A stretch of DNA of 64,000 nt from Saccharopolyspora dendranthemae (lineage in GTDB: Bacteria > Actinomycetota > Actinomycetes > Mycobacteriales > Pseudonocardiaceae). Under the pieces are notes generated by a model. It was not told the origin of the DNA. It ran no database searches and worked only from the letters and a program-made list of their open reading frames with translations. The first letter of the stretch is position 1. Every line of letters starts with the position of its first letter. The stretch covers positions 496,001 through 560,000 of the forward strand of contig NZ_VIWX01000002.1 of NCBI RefSeq assembly GCF_007829955.1, written 5' to 3'. Shown here one piece after another: positions 17,324-25,577 of this stretch. The translations under genes and the position numbers were made by a program.

Positions 17324-18223
17324 GTGACGCAGTCCCTCTCCCCAGGGGCCACCACCATCGATGGTGCCGCCGGGCAGCTCGACATCCGGCCCGTCTCCGG
17401 CGCCATCGGCGTCGAGGTGCGCGGGATCGATCTGAACGAGATCACCGACGAGCAGGCGGCCCGGGTCCGCGCGCTCATGCTCGAACACCTCGTGCTGTTC
17501 TTCCCCGGCCAGGAGAACCTGACCCCCCGGGGTCACGTGGCCCTCGCCAAGCGCTTCGGTGACGTCGAGGTTCACCCGTTCCTGCCGAGGGTGGAGGAGT
17601 ATCCGGAGGTCACGCGGATCGAGTCCGACAAGGGCGGGAAGGCCGACGAATGGCACATCGACGTCAGCTTCGCGCCGAATCCGCCGGTGGCCTCGATCCT
17701 GCACCTGATCACCTGCCCACCCGCGGGCGGCGACACGATGTGGAGCAACCAGTACCTCGCGTACGAGACGTTGTCCCAGCCGTTCCGCGAGATGCTCGAA
17801 GGCCTCACCGCCGTCCACGTGCTGAAACTCCCGCACGTCATCGAGATGTCAGCCGAGCATCCCGTGGTGCGCGTGCACCCTGAGACCGGGCGCCGGTCGC
17901 TGTACGTCACGCGGATGTGGACCTCGCACATCCCGCAGCTGAGCCGCCACGAGAGCGACGCCGTGCTCCAGCACCTGTTCGAGCATTCCGAACGGCCGAG
18001 CTTCCAATGCCGGTACCGCTGGGAACCGCACACGGTGGCGATCTGGGACAACCGCGCCACCCAGCACGTCGCGGTCAACGACTACCAGGACTACCGCGCC
18101 GCCCAACGCGTCGTCGTGGTCGGAGACCGGCCCGCGGGCGACACCCCGCGCCGGCCCGACTACGAGCCGAGCGCCGACGAGAGGTACTACCCGCGCCGGA
18201 TCAACGCCCACCGCGGCTACTGA
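17324..18223 (+). CDS. TauD/TfdA-family Fe(II)/2-oxoglutarate dioxygenase
   Basis: The 299-residue enzyme has the metal-binding HxD in EWHIDVSFAPNP (about 110) and the distal His in DNRATQHVAVNDY (about 248). The 2-oxoglutarate-binding Arg is a little later in YRAAQRVVVVGD. Family members hydroxylate or otherwise oxidise small carboxylates, and in peptide clusters commonly the beta-carbon of amino acids. The substrate here is unknown; an amino acid building block is plausible. GTG 17324 has AAGGAG upstream. It is co-transcribed with mbtH and followed by a strong hairpin. Confidence 0.9.
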   Translation: MTQSLSPGATTIDGAAGQLDIRPVSGAIGVEVRGIDLNEITDEQAARVRALMLEHLVLFFPGQENLTPRGHVALAKRFGDVEVHPFLPRVEEYPEVTRIESDKGGKADEWHIDVSFAPNPPVASILHLITCPPAGGDTMWSNQYLAYETLSQPFREMLEGLTAVHVLKLPHVIEMSAEHPVVRVHPETGRRSLYVTRMWTSHIPQLSRHESDAVLQHLFEHSERPSFQCRYRWEPHTVAIWDNRATQHVAVNDYQDYRAAQRVVVVGDRPAGDTPRRPDYEPSADERYYPRRINAHRGY

Positions 18224-18234
18224 GCGACGCCACG

Positions 18235-18280
18235 ACGAAGGGGGCCGGTCTTCCGAGGAAGACCGGCCCCCTTCGTCTTT
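18235..18280. terminator. Bidirectional terminator with a 19-bp stem
   Basis: A perfect 19-bp inverted repeat (18235-18253 with 18258-18276) has a 4-base CGAG loop and a short T-rich tail. It lies between the convergent dioxygenase and sulfotransferase genes and can stop transcription from both sides. Confidence 0.9.
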
Positions 18281-18323
18281 CACCAACCGAGGAAGCTCGC
18301 ACCGCCGAGCAACCGCGAAATGC

Positions 18324-19235
18324 TCAGCGGTTCAGCCAGTCCAGGAACGGTTGCGGAGCCAGCGCGCTGACCCGCTTCCGGTACGACTCCAGGTCTTCCT
18401 CGGTGAGGACGTCGCGTCCGGCGCCGGAGCGCCCTCCGTGGAAGAAGTCCGACGGGTTCACGAGAACCTGCTTGTCCGGTGCCACCCAGTCAGCGCGGGC
18501 CTTCATCTCGTCGAAGGTCGCGGCCTTCACCAGCTCGCGCCGCTTCGCCTCGTCCAGCGGGATGCCGAGCCACTCCGCCAGCGACGCCATCTGGCCCTCC
18601 AGGTCGGCGGCGAGGTCGGCGTAGTGCATGAGCCGCACGTTCGGCTCCGCGCGCCGGTTCCAGGCGTCGAGGGGGTGGTGGAGCTCGGCCGCGGCGATGT
18701 CCCGGTTCTCCTCATCGGACGCCCCGGGCGTGCACCAGTTCAGCAGCCACTCGCGCACGGGAGGGAGCGTCGGTGCGGACCGTTGCGACGACTGCTCGTC
18801 CGGTTCGGTCTGGAAGGCGCGCAACCACTCCGCGTGGATGTTGCCGGCCTGGTGGTACATCGACAGCGCCCGGTCGAGGGGATGCCGGGCCACCACGATG
18901 TAGCTGACGCGCGGATCGAGCGGGAGGCCGTCGAGCGGGACGTGCGTCTTGATGACGCGGCGGTGCTCCTGCTCGGCCAGCTTCGCGTACATCTCCTCCT
19001 GCGAGACGAACAGCTGGTCCAGCCACGGTGACAGCGTCGACAGGGGTTGCGGCAGCTCGGGTTCCTGGAAGATGAGCAGTGCGCACATCATCTGCACCCA
19101 CGTCGTGCCGGACTTCGCCGGCGCGCTGATGACGATGTCACCTTCGCGCAGCGGGAAGTCATCCCAGCGGGCGCTGTCCTGTTGCGGCGAGCGGTACCGG
19201 CGACGCTCGTTCACGGGCGAGCCTGGAAGAGTCAT
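18324..19235 (-). CDS. PAPS-dependent sulfotransferase
   Basis: The 303-residue cytosolic enzyme transfers sulfate from PAPS to a hydroxyl or amine. The 5'-phosphosulfate loop is APAKSGTTWVQ (about 39-49). The 3'-phosphate region is VVARHPLDRALSMYH (about 117), and the C-terminal PAPS loop lies around FHGGRSGAGRDVLTEED. ATG 19235 is chosen because GAGG is nine bases upstream; ATG 19244 overlaps that site. A phenol of the predicted dihydroxyphenylglycine or a polyketide hydroxyl is a possible acceptor, by analogy with sulfated glycopeptides, but this is only inference. The cluster motif lies 67 bases upstream on the same strand. Confidence 0.9.
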   Translation of the reverse strand: MTLPGSPVNERRRYRSPQQDSARWDDFPLREGDIVISAPAKSGTTWVQMMCALLIFQEPELPQPLSTLSPWLDQLFVSQEEMYAKLAEQEHRRVIKTHVPLDGLPLDPRVSYIVVARHPLDRALSMYHQAGNIHAEWLRAFQTEPDEQSSQRSAPTLPPVREWLLNWCTPGASDEENRDIAAAELHHPLDAWNRRAEPNVRLMHYADLAADLEGQMASLAEWLGIPLDEAKRRELVKAATFDEMKARADWVAPDKQVLVNPSDFFHGGRSGAGRDVLTEEDLESYRKRVSALAPQPFLDWLNR

Positions 19236-19302
19236 GGTGGGCATCCTCAGCGGACGAAGGGCGGCAGACGGCCTCCAGCCTTCCGCCGCCGTCGTGCGCG
19301 CA

Positions 19303-19324
19303 CATCCGAGATGGCCACCGTTAC
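19303..19324 (-). promoter_or_regulatory. Cluster motif copy 2 (before the sulfotransferase)
   Basis: On the minus strand it reads GTAACGGTGG, 7 bases, then GGATG. It differs from the main form by one base and ends 67 bases before the sulfotransferase start. It also lies just after the methyltransferase stop. Confidence 0.6.
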
Positions 19325-19343
19325 GGTCGCGCGAGCTCGGGCG

Positions 19344-20375
19344 TCACGGTTTCACGCCGGTGGTCAGCCCGTGTTCGTAGGAGAGGCCGCCGGTCGTGCC
19401 GACCTGCTCGAAACCGGCCAGGCCGAGCCAGCGTTCGTAGTCCCGTGCCGGGTAGGCCATGCCCCGGCCGCTGACGAGAACGTTGAAGTACAGGCCCAGC
19501 CGGGCGCCGAAGATCCCGTCCGTCTCGTCGTCGGACACGTTGTAGCCGTAGAGCAGAACCTTCCCGCCGGAGGGCAACGACTCGTACGCCTTGCGGAGCA
19601 GCCGCAGGATGTCGTCGCCGTCGAAGATCTCCAGGACGTGGCTGAACAGAACCGCGTCGTGCCCCTCGGGGAACGGATCGGTGAAGATGTCGCCCGCGAG
19701 CAGGTCGACCCGATCCGCCTGCACGTCCTCCGCGAGCCGCGAGACGCTCGGCATGTCGAACACCGTCGACTGCAAGCCCGGGTAGCGCGCGACCAGCCGC
19801 GCCGACGTGCTGCCGTCGCCGCCGCCCACGTCGAGGACGTGCCGGATGCCGGCGAACACGGGTTGGTCGACCAGCGCGTCCACCGAACGAAGCGTGAACG
19901 CGGTCATCGCGCGGTGGAAGACCTCCTCCAGCTGCGGATCGTGCGCCAGCCGCTGGTAGAGGGTCGGTTCGTCGCCGGGGTGCGTGTCGAGCGCGGTGTT
20001 GGTCCCGGCCCGCAGCGCTCCCGTCATGTGGACGAACGCCGGGTAGTACACCTCCTTCCACCCGGTCAGGATGTGCCGCCAGCTGTCCGGTCCGTCCGAG
20101 GCCAGCAACTCCTCGGCGACGGTGGAGTTGTGGTAGCCGCCGTCCCTGCGTTCCAGCAGTCCGGTGGAGCACACCGCCTGCAGCAGGACGCGCAGCTGGT
20201 GCGCGGGCAGGTCGCTGAAGGCGCGGAGCTCGTCGGCTTCGGCACCCGGTTTCTCGGACAGGAAGGCGAAGATCCCGATTTCGGCGGCGGTGGTGACGGC
20301 GTTGAACAACGCCGGTGCGTTGACGAGGAAATGGAACCGGTCGAGAACCGGGTCGTCCTGCTCGAACTTCTGCAT
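19344..20375 (-). CDS. SAM-dependent methyltransferase (plant-type O-MT fold)
   Basis: The 343-residue protein has an N-terminal winged-helix dimerisation domain (about 10-100) and a SAM-binding domain with VLDVGGGDGSTSARLV (about 167) and VFDMPSV. Typical small-molecule O-methyltransferases of this fold have a catalytic His in VLHDW; here the place reads HVLEIFDGDD, with Glu instead. It may therefore methylate another atom, such as a ring carbon of a resorcinol, or use different chemistry. ATG 20375 follows GGAG (spacing 5). It lies on the minus strand with the sulfotransferase, divergent from amidinotransferase 1. Substrate candidates are the dihydroxyphenylglycine ring or the final product. 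Confidence 0.85.
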   Translation of the reverse strand: MQKFEQDDPVLDRFHFLVNAPALFNAVTTAAEIGIFAFLSEKPGAEADELRAFSDLPAHQLRVLLQAVCSTGLLERRDGGYHNSTVAEELLASDGPDSWRHILTGWKEVYYPAFVHMTGALRAGTNTALDTHPGDEPTLYQRLAHDPQLEEVFHRAMTAFTLRSVDALVDQPVFAGIRHVLDVGGGDGSTSARLVARYPGLQSTVFDMPSVSRLAEDVQADRVDLLAGDIFTDPFPEGHDAVLFSHVLEIFDGDDILRLLRKAYESLPSGGKVLLYGYNVSDDETDGIFGARLGLYFNVLVSGRGMAYPARDYERWLGLAGFEQVGTTGGLSYEHGLTTGVKP

Positions 20376-20420
20376 GAGTCTCCGCACTCCCCGCGCGATC
20401 GTGACGTTGAAAGAAGACCT

Positions 20421-20445
20421 CCGATTTCATATCAGGAAAAATCGG
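20421..20445. promoter_or_regulatory. Inverted repeat in the divergent promoter region
   Basis: CCGATTT (20421-20427) and AAATCGG (20439-20445) are exact reverse complements around an AT-rich 11-base centre. The site is between the divergent methyltransferase and amidinotransferase genes in an unusually AT-rich pocket, so it may be an operator or part of the methyltransferase promoter. Confidence 0.45.
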
Positions 20446-20466
20446 TGCGGTGGCGCTTCGCGGACC

Positions 20467-20488
20467 GTAACGGCGGTGAACGCGGGTG
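20467..20488 (+). promoter_or_regulatory. Cluster motif copy 3 (before amidinotransferase 1)
   Basis: GTAACGGCGG, 7 bases, then GGGTG. It ends 59 bases before the amidinotransferase start codon. Confidence 0.65.
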
Positions 20489-20512
20489 CGGTGGCCAGGG
20501 GGTTCCCGGAGT

Positions 20513-20529
20513 ATCGGGGTACCCCCGAT
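20513..20529. promoter_or_regulatory. Short palindrome before amidinotransferase 1
   Basis: ATCGGGG and CCCCGAT flank TAC. The site ends 18 bases before the GTG start and would lie in the 5' untranslated region if the upstream cluster motif is the promoter. The role is unknown. Confidence 0.35.
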
Positions 20530-20547
20530 GTGTAGGCGGTGTCCTGC

Positions 20548-21714
20548 GTGCATTTGAACAGCTTTGACGAGTGGTCACCCTTGCGGGAAGTCGTCGTCGG
20601 ATCCGCGGAGAACTACGTTTCTCATGAGAGAGAACTCTCCTTCGATCTCTTCTTCCACGACAACCTCGTGCACGACAACGCCGAACAGGGGGGAGCCGGC
20701 CGTTCCGAGTGGTACTACCCCCGGTTGACCGCTCGTGGTGACGAAGCGAGCAGGCAGCGCACACCGGTGGCCCGGCGCTACGTCGACGAGCTGAACGAAG
20801 ACCTGGAGGGGCTCGCCGAGACCCTGCGCTCCCTCGGTGTCACCGTGCACCGGCCGCTCCCGCTGTCCGCCGAGACCGGGGAGGTCGCGACACCGGCCTG
20901 GTCGGCTTCCGTCGTCCCGCCGCTGAACCTCCGCGACAACACCCTGATCCTCGGCGACGAGATCATCGAGACCTCCCCGATGATCCGCTCCCGCTACTTC
21001 GAAACGCAGTTCCTCAAACCGCTTTTCCAGGACTACTTCCGCGACGGGGCGCGCTGGAGCGTCATGCCGCGTCCGATGATGACCGACGCGTCGTTCGACC
21101 TGTCCTACGCGCGCACCGCGACCGTCGGCGGGCCCACCGAACCCATCGAGGATCCGCGGTCGTCACCGTGGGACGTGGGGCTGGAGATGATGTTCGACGC
21201 CGCGCAGTGCCTGCGGCTCGGCAACGACATCGTCGCCAACATCTCCACCGAGAACCACGCGCTCGGCGTCACCTGGCTCGAACGCCATCTCGAAGGGCGT
21301 TTCCGCGTCCACCGGGTGCACGAGCTCAGCGACAGCCACATCGACAGCATGGTGCTGGCGCTGCGCCCCGGCCTGCTGCTGGTCCGCTCGGACGCGGTGG
21401 CCGACAAGCTGCCCGACCCGCTGCGCCGCTGGGACCGGATCGTCGCGCCCACACCGCAGGAGAACAACTTCCCCCGCTACGACTCCGACGCGCTCATCCT
21501 GACGAGCCCCTTCATCGACCTCAACGTGCTGTCCGTCGACGAGGAGACCGTGCTGGTCAACGAGGCCAGCCCGGAACTGGTCCGGGTCCTGGAGGACGCG
21601 AAGTTCACCGTCGTCCCGGTGCGCCACCGGCACCGGCGGTTGTTCGGCGGTGGTTTCCACTGCTTCACCCTCGACACCGTCCGCGACGGCGGACCCGAGG
21701 ACTACCTCAGCTGA
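20548..21714 (+). CDS. Amidinotransferase 1 (glycine/inosamine amidinotransferase family)
   Basis: The 388-residue enzyme should move an amidino group from arginine to an amine, giving a guanidine and ornithine. The triad aligns with human AGAT: Asp217 in MFDAAQ, His264 in SHIDS and Cys372 in GGGFHCFTLD. GTG 20548 (MHLNSFDEW) is chosen because the paralogue at the right edge starts in the same place (MRLNCYDDF) and AGGCGG lies upstream; GTG 20539 is the alternative. It leads the operon containing the diaminobutyrate-type genes, so a diamino acid is a possible acceptor. Amidino donors and acceptors cannot be read from sequence. Confidence 0.93.
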   Translation: MHLNSFDEWSPLREVVVGSAENYVSHERELSFDLFFHDNLVHDNAEQGGAGRSEWYYPRLTARGDEASRQRTPVARRYVDELNEDLEGLAETLRSLGVTVHRPLPLSAETGEVATPAWSASVVPPLNLRDNTLILGDEIIETSPMIRSRYFETQFLKPLFQDYFRDGARWSVMPRPMMTDASFDLSYARTATVGGPTEPIEDPRSSPWDVGLEMMFDAAQCLRLGNDIVANISTENHALGVTWLERHLEGRFRVHRVHELSDSHIDSMVLALRPGLLLVRSDAVADKLPDPLRRWDRIVAPTPQENNFPRYDSDALILTSPFIDLNVLSVDEETVLVNEASPELVRVLEDAKFTVVPVRHRHRRLFGGGFHCFTLDTVRDGGPEDYLS

Positions 21715-21743
21715 CCCGAGGACGAAGGGACACCGACCCCGAC

Positions 21744-22562
21744 ATGGCATCACCCAGCACCCCCGCCGGTTCGTGGTTCCGACGCTTCCACCCGCGTCCG
21801 GACGCCGAGGTCGCGCTGGTCTGCCTGCCGCACGCGGGAGGGGCCGCGGGGACGTACTTCTCCTTGTCGCAGCGGCTTTCCGAGGACGCCGACGTCATCT
21901 CCGCGCAGTACCCGGGCAGACAGGACCGGCTGCGCGAGCCGTGCCTGGAGAGCGTGCGGGAGCTCGCGAGCGGGGCTGCGCCGGAGCTGGACCAGCTGAT
22001 CGCGGGACGCCCCTTCGTCCTGTTCGGACACAGCATGGGCGCCGCCATCGCCTTCGAACTGGCCCTGTCGCGCCGGCGCGACAGGGCCCGCGCGCCGCAC
22101 GCCCTGTTCCTCTCCGGACGCGGTGCCCCCGGGCGGGGCATCGACCGCGGGATCCGCCTGCTCGACGACGACGGCCTGATCGCCGAGGTGCGGCGGCTGG
22201 CGGGCACCGACAGCCTCGTGCTCGACGAACCCGAACTGGTCCGGCTGGCACTGCCCTCGCTGCGCGCGGACTACGCGGCCGCCGAGACCTACGACCCCGG
22301 CCCCGGCGCGGTCGTGGACTCCGACGTCGTGGCGCTCACCGGTGATGCCGACGACAACGTCGGGATCGACGATGCCGAGCACTGGCGCGAGCACACCACG
22401 GGCGCCTTCGACCTCCAGGTCTTCGAGGGCGGCCACTTCTTCCTCAACGACCACGAGCCGCGAATCGCGGAGCTCCTCGGCACCGCGCTTCGCGGCGCGC
22501 GGGGAGTCGGCGCACCGGGAGGAGAGGAGGATCGTGCGGGACCGATCCGCCCTGGGCGGTGA
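21744..22562 (+). CDS. Type II thioesterase
   Basis: The 272-residue alpha/beta hydrolase of the external (type II) kind has oxyanion region VCLPHAGGAAGTYF, nucleophile motif FGHSMGAA (Ser about 95) and terminal His in FEGGHFFLND. Such enzymes clear misacylated or stalled carrier proteins on PKS and NRPS lines. Since neither PKS protein ends in a TE domain, a role in product release cannot be excluded. It lies 29 bases after amidinotransferase 1, and its end overlaps the C-PCP gene by 29 bases. Confidence 0.92.
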   Translation: MASPSTPAGSWFRRFHPRPDAEVALVCLPHAGGAAGTYFSLSQRLSEDADVISAQYPGRQDRLREPCLESVRELASGAAPELDQLIAGRPFVLFGHSMGAAIAFELALSRRRDRARAPHALFLSGRGAPGRGIDRGIRLLDDDGLIAEVRRLAGTDSLVLDEPELVRLALPSLRADYAAAETYDPGPGAVVDSDVVALTGDADDNVGIDDAEHWREHTTGAFDLQVFEGGHFFLNDHEPRIAELLGTALRGARGVGAPGGEEDRAGPIRPGR

Positions 22563-24123
22563 CTGGCCGCCACGGGCCTCCTTCGCGCAGGAGCGAGCCT
22601 GGTTCGCCGCTCGGCTCACCCACGATCCGCCGACCTACTGCGTGGTGGACGAGTTCCCCGTGCACGCCGATCTCGCCGCAGACGATCTCGTCGCGGCACT
22701 GGCGCTGCTGGCCGCGCGTCATGAGTCGTTGCGGACCGGGCTTCGCGTCGTCGACGGGCGGTTGACCCGTGACGTGCGCGCACAGGTGGAACCGCCGGTC
22801 GAACACCTCGACCTGAGCGGATTCGGTCACGGCGACCAGGGCGAGCGGATCCGCGCGTTGCGGGAGGCGATGGCGCGCAGGCCGTTCGACCTGGAGCGTC
22901 CGCCGCTGTGGCGTGCGGCGGTCCTGGAACTGGGGGAGGGGGCCTGGTCGGTGCTCTTCGCCGCTCACCACGCCGTCTACGACACCGCGTCCAGCTTCAA
23001 CGTGCGCGCCGAGCTCACCGAGATCTGCGCTGCCGAGGAGGAGGGGCGCGACCCCAGGCTTCCGGACCTGCCGTGCACCTACGGCGAACACGCCCGGCGC
23101 GAGCGCGCCCGCCTCACGCCCGCGCGGCGCGCGGAACTCGCGGCCCATTGGCGCGAGCGCCTCGCGGGCCTCCCACCGGTCCACGCCGTTCCCCTGGACC
23201 GGCCCCGGCCATCGACGCGCACGTTTCGCGGTGCCGAGGTGCGCGCCGCGCTGCCCGACGACGTGCGTGCTGCCCTGGTCGACTCCGCCCGGCACCACGG
23301 CACCCGCCCGGTGGTGCTGCTGCTCGCCGGGTACGTCGCTCTGCTGCACCACGTCTCCGGTTCCGATGACATCGTGCTCGGCCTACCGGTGGCGGGGCGC
23401 GCCGAGGCCGCGACGCTGCCGATGGTCGGCGCCCTGGTCAACATGCGGGTGCTGCGCGTCGACGTCGGGGGCGATCCCGGCGTGACCGCGCTCGTGGGCC
23501 GCGTGGCCGCCGCGGTCGAGGCGGACGAGTCCTACGACATCCCGTTCCAGACCCTGGTCGAGCTGGTGGCCGCACCGCGACCGCCCGGCGTGCCACCGCT
23601 GTACCAGCTCGCCTTCAACCACGATCCCGGCGGCGTTCTCGGCGCTCCCGCGTCCTCGTGCGAGGAGGACCTGCTGCTGGACGTCACCGACGAGAAGGTC
23701 CGGGTCGTCTACGACGTCGCCCTGTTCGACCGCGCCACAGCAGAGGCACTGCTGTCGGACTACCTCCGCCTGCTCGCCACGGCGCTCGACGCCCCGGACA
23801 CCCGCCTGTCGCAGCTCGGCCCGCGCCGTGCCGTCACCGGCGTCGGTCCCAGCCGTCCCGATCCCGCCGCCGGGGGCGCCCCGTCGACCGCGTGCGAACG
23901 GGACGTGGCCGGGGTCTGGCAGGACCTCCTCGGCACCGAAGTCACCGATGTGCACCAGGATTTCTTCAGCCTCGGGGGACATTCGTTGCAGGCCTTGAAG
24001 ATGCTCGCGACGCTCACGGCCGCCTACCGCGCCGAGGTGTCGCTGCGGACCTTCTTCGCCGACCCGACGGTGGCCGGACTCGCCGTCGCACTACGCCGCG
24101 AACACCGAGGGGGAACGGCATGA
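22534..24123 (+). CDS. Stand-alone NRPS condensation-PCP protein
   Basis: The 529-residue protein has a condensation domain (about 1-430) with active-site AAHHAVYDTASS, which keeps the HHxxxD core but has Thr where Gly usually follows, and later PFQTLVELV and YQLAFNHDP. A PCP follows (about 450-525) with the phosphopantetheine serine in FFSLGGHSLQALK. There is no adenylation domain, so the PCP must be charged in trans. The C domain could join the polyketide or a diamino acid to another aminoacyl carrier. GTG 22534 lies within the thioesterase gene, behind repeated GGAGG sites. The stop overlaps the next gene. Confidence 0.9.
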   Translation: MRDRSALGGDWPPRASFAQERAWFAARLTHDPPTYCVVDEFPVHADLAADDLVAALALLAARHESLRTGLRVVDGRLTRDVRAQVEPPVEHLDLSGFGHGDQGERIRALREAMARRPFDLERPPLWRAAVLELGEGAWSVLFAAHHAVYDTASSFNVRAELTEICAAEEEGRDPRLPDLPCTYGEHARRERARLTPARRAELAAHWRERLAGLPPVHAVPLDRPRPSTRTFRGAEVRAALPDDVRAALVDSARHHGTRPVVLLLAGYVALLHHVSGSDDIVLGLPVAGRAEAATLPMVGALVNMRVLRVDVGGDPGVTALVGRVAAAVEADESYDIPFQTLVELVAAPRPPGVPPLYQLAFNHDPGGVLGAPASSCEEDLLLDVTDEKVRVVYDVALFDRATAEALLSDYLRLLATALDAPDTRLSQLGPRRAVTGVGPSRPDPAAGGAPSTACERDVAGVWQDLLGTEVTDVHQDFFSLGGHSLQALKMLATLTAAYRAEVSLRTFFADPTVAGLAVALRREHRGGTA

Positions 24124-25577
24124 AGGTGACCGGCCGGATCGACGGCGTCCCCAGCGAGGTCTGGCACGAGGAGGTGCTCGCTCCGCAGTTCGCCTACGAA
24201 GCGGAGCACCTGCTCGGCCACTACATCGCGATCGAGAAGGTCCTGCTGCTGGAGTACGTCCGGATGGACCTCGTCGACGCCGACGGGGCCGCCGCTCTCG
24301 CCGCCCGGCTCGACGAGCTGAACCCCGACGCGGTGCGAGCCGACCCCGAGCAGAACATGTCCGACATCTCCTTCGCCGTGGAACGCCACGTGCAAGACGG
24401 CCCCGTGACGCCCTTCCCGGCCTGGCACGTCGACCGCAGCCGCAACGATCTCCAAGCGTGCGCCCAGCTGATGGCCGCTCGCGAGACCCTCGCCGCCGTC
24501 GCCGACGACCTGCTCGCGTTCGCACGGACCGTGATCGCGCTCGCCGGTCGCTACACCGACGCGCCCATGCCGGGATGCACCCACGGCCAGGCCGCGCAGA
24601 TCGTCAGCCCCGGCTTCCACCTGGCGGCGCTCTCCGCTGAGACGATCGCCGCGCTGCGCCGCATGCTGCGCACCTACGACGAGTGCGACGCCTGCCCGCT
24701 CGGTTCCGGCACGATGGCCGGGCAGGAACTGCCGTGGGACCGCGACCGCATGGCGGGCCTGCTGGGGTTCGCGCGCGCTCAGCCGCACGCGCTGGTGGCC
24801 GTCGCCTCCCGTTCCTGGACCACGTCGATCGCGGCGGATCTCGCGCAGCACGCGGTCGCGCTCAGCCGATTCACCACCGACCTCATGGACTGGTGCGGCG
24901 GCCACCGCGGTTTCCTCGACCTGCCCGACGAGTTGGCCGGCATCTCCGCGGCGATGCCGCAGAAGCGCAACTTCCCCGTCCTGGAACGAATCCGGGGCCG
25001 CTGTGCTCAGATCGCGGGTCGTGCGGCCGACATCGTCGCCGGGCAGCGCAACACGCCCTACAGCAACACCGTTGAGGTCTCGAAGGAAGTTGGCGGCCAG
25101 CTGCGGGTCCAGGCCGACGCCATGCGCTCGGCGCTGCGCCTCGCCCACGCGGTCATCGCCGGGGCGAGCTTCCGGACCGATCGCATGCGCGCCGCGTGCG
25201 CTGACGATCACCTCGGCGGGTTCACGCTCGCCAACCGGCTCACCCTCACCTGCGGCGTGCCGTGGCGCACCGCCCAGATCATCGCCGGCCGCTACGTGAA
25301 GACCTCAGTGGAGCGGGGACTGCGCCCCGGAGAGCCGGACGCCGCCCTGCTGTGCGCTGCCGCCGCCGAGTCCGGACACGTGCTCGACGACGGCGAGAAC
25401 ATCACAGCCCTGCTGGCGGAAGCGTTCGACGTCGACCTCGGGCTGCGCGCGAAGCAGTCGGCGGGCTCCGCGCATCCCCAACGGGTTCGGGAGCTGCTCG
25501 ACGAGCAGAGCGAGGAGCTCGACGCCCTCGACGCGGCGTGGGCGGACAACGCGGCGCGCCGGAGGAGGGCCGCATGA
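24120..25577 (+). CDS. Argininosuccinate-lyase-like enzyme (fumarase superfamily)
   Basis: The 485-residue helical lyase has family motifs in altered form: HVDRSRNDLQACAQ, PGCTHGQAAQIVSPG and the signature loop ISAAMPQKRNFPVLE instead of GSSxMPxKxNP. Enzymes of the superfamily release fumarate from N-substituted aspartates. With the next two genes it forms a kinase, PLP synthase and lyase set like that proposed for 2,3-diaminobutyrate in pacidamycin-type clusters. Aspartate would be added to activated threonine and fumarate then removed. True arginine synthesis is unlikely in this context. ATG 24120 overlaps the C-PCP stop; its own stop overlaps the kinase start. Confidence 0.87.
   Translation: MKVTGRIDGVPSEVWHEEVLAPQFAYEAEHLLGHYIAIEKVLLLEYVRMDLVDADGAAALAARLDELNPDAVRADPEQNMSDISFAVERHVQDGPVTPFPAWHVDRSRNDLQACAQLMAARETLAAVADDLLAFARTVIALAGRYTDAPMPGCTHGQAAQIVSPGFHLAALSAETIAALRRMLRTYDECDACPLGSGTMAGQELPWDRDRMAGLLGFARAQPHALVAVASRSWTTSIAADLAQHAVALSRFTTDLMDWCGGHRGFLDLPDELAGISAAMPQKRNFPVLERIRGRCAQIAGRAADIVAGQRNTPYSNTVEVSKEVGGQLRVQADAMRSALRLAHAVIAGASFRTDRMRAACADDHLGGFTLANRLTLTCGVPWRTAQIIAGRYVKTSVERGLRPGEPDAALLCAAAAESGHVLDDGENITALLAEAFDVDLGLRAKQSAGSAHPQRVRELLDEQSEELDALDAAWADNAARRRRAA

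Noticed and set aside
22534..24123. The C-PCP protein as an acyltransferase of the condensation-domain type unrelated to NRPS
   Set aside because: A PCP with the GGHSL serine follows in the same chain, which fits an NRPS condensation protein better.
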